A DNA stretch of 12,161 nt from DAHUZJ01 sp050743865 (GCA_050743865.1 JBOGGE010000135.1:1-12161), one strand, 5' to 3'. Counted from the first letter of the stretch, positions 5,410 to 11,906 are shown. Numbers and translations are program-made. The notes: a model not told the origin generated them from the sequence alone.

Positions 5410-6921
5410 GTGGCAAGCGGCAGCGGCGGCGGCAGCGGCAGCAGCAGCAGCAGCGGGGGGCGGCCGGGCACCGGGCTCTACCTCCCCTCCCTGCTGCTCT
5501 TGGCCGTCACGGCAGGGCTGGTGCTCCACGGCGTGGCGACCCTCGTCCGTACCGGTCAGCTCGGCCGGGCACTGGCCAGCGGCCAGAACGAGCTGGCGGG
5601 CCCCGTCGTCGTCGGGTTCGTCGCCCTGATCGTCGCCTGCGAGCGGCTCTTCCCCGCCGTCCCCCGGCCGCTTGCCGCCCGTGGCCAGCTCCACGATGCG
5701 TGCTTCTTCGCCGTCTTCGTGGTCGTCGCCGTCCCCTTCACCACGCTCCTCGGCACCGGGATCTCCTCCCTCGTGCTCGCCGACGCGCCATGGCTGTCCG
5801 TGCGATCCAGCGCCGCGCTCCCGGGCTGGGTCGCCATCGGGACGGCGCTGGTGCTCATGGACGGGTGCAACTGGCTCACGCACGTGGCCGACCACCGGCT
5901 CACCGTCCTGTGGCGGGTGCACGCCGTGCATCACTCCCAGGAGGAGCTGAGCGTCCTCACGACCTTCAGGGTCCATCCGCTGGTCCACACGGCCAGCACC
6001 TTCGCCGCCACCCTGCCGGTGGTGGTCCTGACCGGCTACCACCCCATGACGCCGGCGTTCATCACCGGCTACCTCGTCCTCGGCGCCTTGCCGCACGCCA
6101 ACGTCCGATGGTCCTTCGGTCCCTTGGGAAAGATCTTCGTCAGTCCCGCCTACCACCGCCTGCACCACCGGATCGAAGGCCCGCAGGGGATCAACCTCGG
6201 CATCGTCCTCTCGGTGTGGGACGTCATGGCCCGGCGTGCCCTGTTCCCGGCCGGGGTGGGGTCGCCCTGCCGCACGGGCCTGCCCGGCCGGCCGCTCGAG
6301 GTGGAGCAGGGCGGCGTGGGCTACCGTCCTCTGCGGCTGCTGGCCGCGCAGCTCCTCGAACCGTTCACTTCCGTCTCCCGCTCGCTGGCCGCCGCCGCAC
6401 CGTCCCCGGGACGCGTCGCCTCCACGGCAGTTCCCGGCACCCGGCTGGGAACGTGGTCGGGCGGCTGGTCGGACGGCTGGTCGGGCGGCTGGACGGCACC
6501 GGCCGACCTAGTGGCCGGGCGATCGGTCGGCGCTCCCGGTCCCGGGGACGACCAGGCCGCTCTCGTAGGCCGGGACGACGAGCTGCGCCCGGGCCCCTGC
6601 GCCCAGCTTGGTCAGGATGCGGCTCACGTGCGTCTCCGGCGTGAGCGGGCGCAGGTACAGCTTGCCGGCGATCTCGTCGTTGGAAAGGCCGGCGGCCACC
6701 GGCGCCAGCACCTCGCGCTCGGTCAGGGGCCCCAGGCCCTTGCCGGCGCCCGGCGGGAGCTCGGGACGGGCCGCCACGAAGGCGACGCGGGGAGCTACTG
6801 CCGCCCGATGCAGCACTGGTCATACGAGGCGACGCGCTGGACCCAGATGAGCTGGACGAATCGGCCGACGAGAACTTTGACGTCTACGGCTACTACGGAG
6901 TCTCGGTCTTTGCCGAGGTGA
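5410..6921 (+). CDS. Membrane fatty-acid hydroxylase / sterol desaturase family protein, with read-through C-terminus
   Basis: GTG 5410 lies 5 nt after the preceding stop. After a Ser/Gly-rich lead (from the AGC/GGC run at 5420-5460), there are several hydrophobic segments and the full di-iron histidine set of PF04116: H158-x3-H162 (HVADH), H171-x2-HH175 (HAVHH) and H249-x2-HH253 (HRLHH), plus HPLVH between them. Such enzymes hydroxylate or desaturate lipids with O2 at the membrane. The catalytic domain and its usual tail (RPLEVEQGG...LLAAQLLEPF) end near residue 319 (nt ~6366). The frame nevertheless stays open to TGA 6919-6921, giving 503 residues: residues ~320-503 cross a 12-bp Trp repeat and the antisense strand of a LuxR remnant, and look non-functional. 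The natural stop has probably been lost. The substrate is unknown; hopanoid, carotenoid or fatty-acid modification are options only by family. Confidence 0.85.
   Translation: MASGSGGGSGSSSSSGGRPGTGLYLPSLLLLAVTAGLVLHGVATLVRTGQLGRALASGQNELAGPVVVGFVALIVACERLFPAVPRPLAARGQLHDACFFAVFVVVAVPFTTLLGTGISSLVLADAPWLSVRSSAALPGWVAIGTALVLMDGCNWLTHVADHRLTVLWRVHAVHHSQEELSVLTTFRVHPLVHTASTFAATLPVVVLTGYHPMTPAFITGYLVLGALPHANVRWSFGPLGKIFVSPAYHRLHHRIEGPQGINLGIVLSVWDVMARRALFPAGVGSPCRTGLPGRPLEVEQGGVGYRPLRLLAAQLLEPFTSVSRSLAAAAPSPGRVASTAVPGTRLGTWSGGWSDGWSGGWTAPADLVAGRSVGAPGPGDDQAALVGRDDELRPGPCAQLGQDAAHVRLRRERAQVQLAGDLVVGKAGGHRRQHLALGQGPQALAGARRELGTGRHEGDAGSYCRPMQHWSYEATRWTQMSWTNRPTRTLTSTATTESRSLPR
6454..6489. repeat. 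12-bp tandem repeat, three copies
   Basis: Units tggtcgggcggc (6454-6465), tggtcggacggc (6466-6477) and tggtcgggcggc (6478-6489) are followed by tgga. They encode WSGGWSDGWSGGW in the extended hydroxylase frame. They lie between the end of the catalytic domain and the LuxR remnant, in what was probably intergenic DNA. Confidence 0.8.
6508..6816 (-). pseudogene. LuxR/NarL-type DNA-binding domain remnant (headless response regulator)
   Basis: Read on minus, the frame encodes a C-terminal LuxR helix-turn-helix: LTEREVLAPVAAGLSNDEIAGKLYL, then THVSRILTKLGAGARAQLVV and AYESGLVVPG, stopping at 6508-6510. This matches the output domain of NarL-family response regulators. The N-terminal receiver domain is absent: an in-frame TGA lies at 6822-6820 just before a GTG at 6816, and the residues before PELPPG look scrambled. 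Compared with the common LTEREREVL pattern, two residues are missing at the first helix. I read it as a truncated, probably dead gene; a stand-alone 102-residue HTH protein from GTG 6816 is possible but has no clear ribosome-binding site. It lies wholly antisense to the extended hydroxylase frame. Confidence 0.6.
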
Positions 6922-7154
6922 ACGGCGCCGTGCTCGACACGATTGCTGCCACCAAGATGACCAGGCACCAGTGGTTGGCCATCTTCACCGTCGGTGACCT
7001 CCACCGGAGCGGCCTTGAGCTGTGGGACACCGGGGAATCTCCTCACCACGATGTAGTCCACGAGAACAAGGCGCAGTTGGTGGTCCACATGCGGGGGTGC
7101 TCACATCGCCTCATCGTGAACACCCACTACAACACGCCGGAAGGGGATGCCTGA
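6798..7154 (+). CDS. Hypothetical protein, first gene of a small two-gene set; start codon unclear
   Basis: The coding frame ends with TGA 7152-7154 and reads back through VVHMRGCSHRLIVNTHYN, HRSGLELWDTGESPHHDVV, DENFDVYGYYGVSVFAEV and ALVIRGDALDPDELDESA, all of which look like real protein with balanced composition and lower GC. The only standard start in this stretch is GTG 6918, which would discard the DVYGYYGVS part. The frame stays open upstream, and CTG 6798 or CTG 6816 would fit the expected N-terminus, so the original ATG/GTG seems lost at the junction with the LuxR remnant. I recall similar actinobacterial hypothetical proteins, paired with a small partner gene like the one downstream, but assign no function. 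The gene may be a slightly truncated remnant. Confidence 0.6.
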   Translation: MPPDAALVIRGDALDPDELDESADENFDVYGYYGVSVFAEVNGAVLDTIAATKMTRHQWLAIFTVGDLHRSGLELWDTGESPHHDVVHENKAQLVVHMRGCSHRLIVNTHYNTPEGDA

Positions 7155-7155
7155 C

Positions 7156-7395
7156 GTGGAGCTCGACCTCAGAGCAGACCTGAACAACGAGGACGACACA
7201 GGGTTGAACTGGGCACTGCTCTCGAAGGCAGTAGACCCAGATGCCGTGAAGCCCGGTGCCGTCCTGCGGGCAGGGACCTCCCGTTCGTGGTCATGGGTGC
7301 GCATTGTCGCAGTTGATGACGACGGTCAGGTGCACTTCCGCCAGATCAGCGGCGCCGAGGCGAGGCAGTCCCTGCCGCTGGCCGCCACCGGGTAG
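7156..7395 (+). CDS. Small hypothetical protein, second gene of the two-gene set
   Basis: About 79 residues. The product begins VELDLRADLNNEDDTGLNW and contains PDAVKPGAVLRAGTS, WSWVRIVAVDDDGQVHFRQIS, a small beta-rich acidic protein with no signal or membrane segment. GTG 7156 is favoured because GGAAGGGG (7139-7146) gives ~9-nt spacing; ATG 7147 touches that site and would overlap the upstream stop by 8 nt. The one-base gap (or overlap) to the gene before it and the terminator 20 bp after it mark a two-gene unit. Such tight pairs can be toxin-antitoxin or carrier-partner modules, but I see no known toxin or antitoxin motif. I do not recognise a function. Confidence 0.7.
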   Translation: MELDLRADLNNEDDTGLNWALLSKAVDPDAVKPGAVLRAGTSRSWSWVRIVAVDDDGQVHFRQISGAEARQSLPLAATG

Positions 7396-7415
7396 TCCCG
7401 ACACCCGCCGCAGTG

Positions 7416-7450
7416 AAAGCACTCCCGCCTTTCGGCGGAGTGCTCTCGTT
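7416..7450 (+). terminator. Hairpin terminator after the two-gene set
   Basis: The arms agcactcccgcc (7418-7429) and ggcggagtgct (7434-7444) pair with one bulged C around a TTTC loop, directly after the stop at 7395 and before a convergent minus-strand ORF. A weak pyrimidine stretch (ctcgtt) follows. It is well placed to serve both directions. Confidence 0.75.
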
Positions 7451-7455
7451 CATGG

Positions 7456-7839
7456 CTACACCCGAAGAGCCACCGCGTGCTCGCGCCGCGAGTAGAGGCC
7501 GCTGCCATCAGGATGGAAGGCGGTGGGATCGGCCAGCCTTCGTGCTTTCGTCCGGGAGCGGCGGAAGTCGAGGGTGCCGTCGGATCTTGACGGGCTCTGG
7601 CGCCATGCCTGGGCGAGGTCCTCTTCGATGACCTGGGTCCAGTCGTTGGCATTGCCCTGGCCGTCGATGTGGAGCCGGACGAGCATGAGGAGGTGGTTCA
7701 TACGCACGAGATTGCGGAACGTCCACCGCCGGCGCTCGAACATCTGGCGGATATCGGCGCAGACGATGGTCTCCGGCCAGGCGTCGTTCGTGTAATGGCG
7801 GTCGATGGCCGGTGCGAACCTGTCCACCCAGTCGGCCAC
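7456..7839 (-). CDS. Unrecognised protein, probably 5'-truncated
   Basis: The 127-residue reading from GTG 7839 includes WVDRFAPAIDRHYTNDAW, DIRQMFERRRWTFRNLVRM, NHLLMLVRLHIDGQGNANDW and a basic C-terminal part (FRRSRTKARRLADPTAF). It is helical and charged with no signal peptide. Composition is lower GC than the neighbours (about 62% in 7681-7740), which argues that it is a real but foreign gene. The same frame stays open further upstream to the stop codon of the giant gene at 7909-7911, and the residues just before GTG 7839 (RKSRRGIGTVENGQT) also look protein-like, so the true 5' end may have been cut off near 7895. There is no visible ribosome-binding site. A piece of a transposase or other mobile-element protein is possible, but I cannot name one. 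Confidence 0.5.
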   Translation of the reverse strand: MADWVDRFAPAIDRHYTNDAWPETIVCADIRQMFERRRWTFRNLVRMNHLLMLVRLHIDGQGNANDWTQVIEEDLAQAWRQSPSRSDGTLDFRRSRTKARRLADPTAFHPDGSGLYSRREHAVALRV

Positions 7840-7908
7840 GGTCTGGCCGTTCTCGACGGTGCCAATTCCACGCCGTGACTTCCGAGCCGTGTCACCCCGG
7901 CCTCGGGC

Positions 7909-8690
7909 TCACCCGGGGATCGTCGGGACCGCCCCCACCACGTCGGACACGTTCAGCCCCAGGCCGGGCAGCGAGCCGATGGTGGTGGCGTCGCCGAAGC
8001 TGAAGACCCCGCCGTCGGCCCCGATCAGCCAGTACCCGCCCTCGTCGACCGTGGGCACCAGGGCGACAACCGGGCGGTTGGGGGTGATCCCCAGGGCCGG
8101 GAGAGAGCCCAGGTACCGGGCGTCACCGAAGGCCTGGACGCCGCCGTCGGCCGTCACGATCCAGTAGCCCCGGCCCGACGGGCTGGCGGCGATCCCGGTG
8201 ACCGGGCAAGGCGAGCCGGCGGCGTTGCCGTGGTAGGTGGCGTCGCCGAAGCTGAAGACCGCGCCATCGGCACCGACCAGCCAATAGCCGCCGTCGTCGG
8301 AGGTGGCGGCGATGCCGACGACGTCGGAGACGTGGACGCCCAGCGCCGGGAGAGAGCCCAGGTACCGGGCGTCGCCGAAGGCGAAGACCCCGCCGTCCCG
8401 GCCGACCAGGAAGTAGCCCCTGGCGTCGGTGGTGGGCACGATGCCGGCGATGTCGTCGACATGGATGCCCAGGCCGGGCAGCGAGCCCTCGAAGGTCGTG
8501 TCCCCGAAGCTGAACACCCCGCCGTCCGAGCCGACCAGGAAGTAGCCCCGGTCGTCCGCGGACGGCACGATCCCCACGATGTCGCCGACGTGGATGCCCA
8601 GGCCGGGGAGGGAGCCGTAGTAGCCGGACGGCTGGCCGGTCGGGAACACGAAGACCCCGCCGTCCGAGCCGACCAGGTCGTAGCCCGAGG
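7909..8690 (-). repeat. C-terminal Gly-Tyr/DGGVFSFGD repeat block, six copies
   Basis: Six repeats begin GYDLVGSDGGVF, GYFLVGSDGGVF, GYFLVGRDGGVF, GYWLVGADGAVF, GYWIVTADGGVQ and GYWLIGADGGVF, each followed by (F)SFGD-type residues and mostly GSLPxLG. The full-length units run about 45-50 residues. DNA identity is high between some units: 8096-8132 and 8345-8381 differ at one base. These repeats are common in secreted proteins of Acidimicrobiia-like actinobacteria and are likely propeller blades. Confidence 0.85.
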
Positions 8691-11600
8691 TCGACCCCGG
8701 TGCCGACCTGGTGCTGACGGCGACCACGGTCCCGGTCAGCTGGGTGAGCGTGGGCGACGTGGACCCGGTCACGGTGGCCTCCAGGCAGCCGTCGGCCGCC
8801 GACTGGTCCGAGAAGGCTGCCCAGGCCGTGCCGCTCCACCACTCGAGCGAGCGGCCGGTGCCGGGGTCACAGATCCTGATGGTGAGCGAGGAGAAGGCCG
8901 AGCCCGTCGCCACCGCCACGTCGTAGAAGGCGCCCGTCCCGTCGCTCACCGCCGGACCGGTCGGGTCCGAACGGTAGGTGGCCACGGTCAGCGAGCCCGG
9001 GCCGTCGGCGGTGGCGGCGACGTTGCCCTGGGCGGCATGGACGGTGCCGGCGTCGGACGAACCGGCGGCGGCGCTGGAGCCGGTGGTCCCCGACGGGGCC
9101 GGCGGGGCGGGGACCTTCACGGCCACGCTGGCCGATCCCGACGAGGCGGCGTAGTTCGCCGCGCCGGGGTAGGTGGCCGTCACCGGGTAGGTGCCGGCCG
9201 TCGAGAGCATCGCCGGGCACGAACCGGAGCCCGAGGCGAGGGTCGCCGTGCACAGCAGCGTCGACCCGGTCTCGAACGTCACTTGGCCGGTCGGGGTCCC
9301 GGCCCCCGAGGTCACGGTGGCCGACAGGGCGAAGGGGGTGGCGCCGGTGGCGCCAGCCGGGGCGGTGACCCCGGTGGTGGTGGCGGCCTGGGCCACCTCG
9401 ATCCGGAGGTGGGCGGTCGCCTTCTGGCCGGCGTGGTCGGTCACCGTGACGGTGAACGCCGTGGTCCCGGCGGCGCTGGGGGTGCCGGTGATCGCCCCGC
9501 TGGCCGGGTCGAGCGACAGGCCGGCGGGCAGGGTGCCCGGCACCATGGCCCACGTGTAGGGGACGACACCGCCGGTGGCCACCACGTGCGCCGAGTAGGC
9601 GACCCCCAGGGTGCCCGGCGGGAGGGTCGTCGTGGCCACCGACAGGGCGGCGGCGCCGGGACCGGACAGGACGAGGGCACCGACCGTGCCCACCCCGTGC
9701 CCGACGGCGGCGCAGGCTCCTGCCGGCGGGCACGAGACGGCGGCGAGATCCCCGACGCCGGGCGGTGCGGTGGCGCCGGCCCACGACGTCGCGCCGTCGG
9801 ACGTGGTGGCGATGGCGCCCGCCCCCTGACCGGCCTGGACGGTCGTCCCGACCGCCACGCAGGTGGCGGTCGGGAGGCAGGCGATCCCCTCGACGTCGGC
9901 GATCGCCGGGACGGGATCGAGGGCCCATGCTCCGGGGGGATCGGTCGTCGTCAGCATGCCGCCGCTCCCACCGGCGTAACAAGCGGCGCCGGCAAGTGTG
10001 GCGGGAGCACAGGTGACGGCATCGAGGGTGCTGGGCGAGCCGGCCGGGACCGTCTGGGTCACCCACGTCGTGCCGTCGTCGGTGGTGACGACGGCGCTGC
10101 TCCCAGAGCCGTCGGAGCCGACGGCAAGGCAGTCGGTGGTCAGGCCGCAGGTGACGGCGTCGACGGTGATCCCGAGAGGCAGGGACTGGTTGGTCCACGT
10201 CGTCCCGCCGTTCTTGGTGGCCAGGACCGTGGTCCCACCGACGGCGAAGCAGGCTGTCGCCGACGGGCAGGCGATGCCGCTCAACGGGTTCGTGAGCGCG
10301 GGCACCGTCTGTCCGGTCCACGTCGTCCCCGAGTCGGTGGTGGCGAGGACCTCCCCACCGCCGCCGGTCGTCGATCCGCCCACGGCGAAGCAGGTGGTGG
10401 TCGCCGGCGGGCAGGCGATGCTGCGCAGGGCGTCCGTGCCCGCCGGGACGGTCTGTCCCGCCCACTGGGCACCGGCCCCGGACCCGGCGTCGGCGGTGGC
10501 GAGCACTTCCCCGCCGCCGGTGGCCGTCTCGCCCACCGCGTAGCAGCGTGTGGTCGACGGGCAGGCCACGCCGCTCAGGACCGGGGTCCCCGAGGGCACG
10601 GTCTGGGCGCTCCACGACGCGCCGGCGTCGGAGCTGTGGAGGATGTCGGCCGGGAAGAAGTTGCCGGCATCGCCGGCGGCGAAGCATGTTGTGGTCGCCG
10701 GACAGGCCACTGCCTTGAGGGGGGGCGTCCCGGCCGGCACCGCCTGCACGGTCCATGTCGTGCCGGCATCGGTGGTGGCGATGACGACCTGGCCCGTGTG
10801 CGACGAGTCGCTGCCGACGGCCACGCAGTCGGAGGGTGAGGTGCACGAGATCGCGTTCTCGCCACTGACGCCGGCCGAAGACGTTGCGACCGTCCAGTGC
10901 TCCCCACCATCGGTGGAGGTCACGATGCCCTCGGCCGCGTCATAGCCGACGGCGACGCAGTGCGAGGTCGGCGAGGTCGGCGCGCACCACACGCCGCTCA
11001 GCACGGACACGCCCTGCGGCACCGTCGACGGCGTCCAGGTCGTACCCCCGTCCGCCGTGGAGATCGACGGATCCTTCGTGTTGTAGCTCAGCACGGCGGC
11101 ACACGTCTCGGGGGAGGAGCACGAAATGCCCGCGAACCCACCCTCGCCGCTCGGGGGCGACTGGGAGACCCACGTGGTGCCGCCGTCGATGGTGGCCAGG
11201 ATGGCGCCGGTCCCGGCGTCTCCGCCCCCGACGGCGAAGCAGGCTGTCGCCGACGGGCAGGCGACGCCGGCCAACCCCGGGGTTCCCGCCGGCAACGTCA
11301 GGGGGGACCAAGTCCCGCCTGAGTCGGCCGTCTTGAGGACGACGCCTTCCTTGGCGGTACCGGTGCCGGCCGCGAAGCAGGCTGTCGCCGACGGGCAGGC
11401 GATGCCCGAGAGGATGCCGATCCCGGCCGGGACCGTCTGGGTCACCCAGGTCGTGCCGCCGTCGACGGTGGCGAGCACGTCCCCGCTGCCGGAGCTGTTC
11501 TCTCCGACGGCGTAGCAGACGCTCGTCGACGGGCAGGCGATGCCCGAAGCCCCGGGGACGGCCGGGTAGCTCTGCTGCACGGTCCAGGCCGAGGTCGCCG

Positions 11601-11778
11601 CTCCGACGGGGGCGGCGGCCAGGACCGGCACCAGGGCGCTCGATGCCCCGATCAGCAGCGACGTCACAAGGACCACGCTCCGGGGCAGGTGCGCTCGCCG
11701 CCCGTCACCCTTCACCGGCACCGGCCGGGGCCGTTTCCAACCACCATTTTGCACCGGAGAGGTATCCCACCCGGCCAT
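7909..11778 (-). CDS. Large secreted multi-domain protein: 14-repeat Asp-box propeller, Ig-like domains, ZU5-like domain, GYWLV repeats
   Basis: About 1,289 residues from ATG 11778. The signal segment (RSVVLVTSLLIGASSALVPV, then LAAAPVGAA) ends near residue 60; GTG 11715 is an equally good start by signal-peptide shape, while ATG 11892 leaves only 14 bp to the divergent gene. Residues ~60-709 hold 14 Cys-pair repeats of the form ACPSxTxCFAVG...VLATxDGGTTWTxQTVPAG, in which the DGGTTW part resembles BNR/Ycf48-type Asp boxes. Next come a He_PIG-type Ig domain (~712-794; LPAGLSLDPASGAITGTPS), a Big_3-type Ig repeat (~795-890), a Pro/Ser/Gly linker, a ZU5-like beta domain (~910-1025; AFYDVAVATGSAFSSLTIRI, LEWWSGTAWAAFS) and six repeats GYWLVGxDGGVFSFGDxxxxG (~1035-1289). 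No LPXTG, lipobox or C-terminal membrane helix is present, so it is probably released or held non-covalently. No catalytic motif is seen; a binding or adhesion role is inference. Confidence 0.88.
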   Translation of the reverse strand: MAGWDTSPVQNGGWKRPRPVPVKGDGRRAHLPRSVVLVTSLLIGASSALVPVLAAAPVGAATSAWTVQQSYPAVPGASGIACPSTSVCYAVGENSSGSGDVLATVDGGTTWVTQTVPAGIGILSGIACPSATACFAAGTGTAKEGVVLKTADSGGTWSPLTLPAGTPGLAGVACPSATACFAVGGGDAGTGAILATIDGGTTWVSQSPPSGEGGFAGISCSSPETCAAVLSYNTKDPSISTADGGTTWTPSTVPQGVSVLSGVWCAPTSPTSHCVAVGYDAAEGIVTSTDGGEHWTVATSSAGVSGENAISCTSPSDCVAVGSDSSHTGQVVIATTDAGTTWTVQAVPAGTPPLKAVACPATTTCFAAGDAGNFFPADILHSSDAGASWSAQTVPSGTPVLSGVACPSTTRCYAVGETATGGGEVLATADAGSGAGAQWAGQTVPAGTDALRSIACPPATTTCFAVGGSTTGGGGEVLATTDSGTTWTGQTVPALTNPLSGIACPSATACFAVGGTTVLATKNGGTTWTNQSLPLGITVDAVTCGLTTDCLAVGSDGSGSSAVVTTDDGTTWVTQTVPAGSPSTLDAVTCAPATLAGAACYAGGSGGMLTTTDPPGAWALDPVPAIADVEGIACLPTATCVAVGTTVQAGQGAGAIATTSDGATSWAGATAPPGVGDLAAVSCPPAGACAAVGHGVGTVGALVLSGPGAAALSVATTTLPPGTLGVAYSAHVVATGGVVPYTWAMVPGTLPAGLSLDPASGAITGTPSAAGTTAFTVTVTDHAGQKATAHLRIEVAQAATTTGVTAPAGATGATPFALSATVTSGAGTPTGQVTFETGSTLLCTATLASGSGSCPAMLSTAGTYPVTATYPGAANYAASSGSASVAVKVPAPPAPSGTTGSSAAAGSSDAGTVHAAQGNVAATADGPGSLTVATYRSDPTGPAVSDGTGAFYDVAVATGSAFSSLTIRICDPGTGRSLEWWSGTAWAAFSDQSAADGCLEATVTGSTSPTLTQLTGTVVAVSTRSAPGSTSGYDLVGSDGGVFVFPTGQPSGYYGSLPGLGIHVGDIVGIVPSADDRGYFLVGSDGGVFSFGDTTFEGSLPGLGIHVDDIAGIVPTTDARGYFLVGRDGGVFAFGDARYLGSLPALGVHVSDVVGIAATSDDGGYWLVGADGAVFSFGDATYHGNAAGSPCPVTGIAASPSGRGYWIVTADGGVQAFGDARYLGSLPALGITPNRPVVALVPTVDEGGYWLIGADGGVFSFGDATTIGSLPGLGLNVSDVVGAVPTIPG
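9650..11600 (-). repeat. Fourteen Cys-pair Asp-box repeats
   Basis: Fourteen successive units each start with a Cys pair, usually C-x5-C (for example ACPSTSVC). Thirteen go on to an Asp-box-like turn with a Trp (DGGTTW, DSGGTW, DAGASW and variants). The last unit lacks that second half, and an isolated AWTVQQS strand stands before the first Cys pair. The units average about 46 residues. Confidence 0.85.
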
Positions 11779-11794
11779 CCCACGGCCATCCCAC
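11773..11794. repeat. 11-bp direct repeat at the likely start of the giant gene
   Basis: ggccatcccac occurs twice in tandem (11773-11783 and 11784-11794) and is followed by ggtggg, which can pair with the cccac. It overlaps the ATG at 11778-11776. It could affect translation initiation or be an operator between the two divergent genes; there is no further support. Confidence 0.35.
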
Positions 11795-11891
11795 GGTGGG
11801 TCAGTGGTGGGGCAGTGGCGGTGAGACGCCGGAGGGACGGTCACCGGGGGCCGCGGCGGGCGCCGGCCCCCGAGGGCCGCCAGCCGTCCCA

Positions 11892-11897
11892 TAGTGT
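11892..11897 (+). promoter_or_regulatory. Candidate -10 element of a leaderless promoter for the lipoprotein
   Basis: TAGTGT fits the actinobacterial TAnnnT -10 pattern and ends 9 nt before the ATG at 11907, so transcription would start at or just before the start codon. No Shine-Dalgarno sequence is visible before that ATG, which fits a leaderless mRNA. No clear -35 element is seen. Confidence 0.35.
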
Positions 11898-11906
11898 TCG
11901 ACGCCG

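Noticed and set aside
6795..7088. Minus-strand 97-codon open frame
   Set aside because: Antisense to the better supported plus-strand frame reading DVYGYYGVSVFAEV; no domain and no ribosome-binding site.
7909..8690. Regularly spaced DNA repeats that might suggest a CRISPR array
   Set aside because: The period is about 140-150 bp, units are diverged and in frame, and they encode protein repeats. No short identical repeats with unique spacers.
8230..10839. Plus-strand open frame of 869 codons and minus-strand frame 8867-10846 of 659 codons
   Set aside because: Both are Gly/Arg-rich periodic shadows of the repeat-bearing giant gene on minus.
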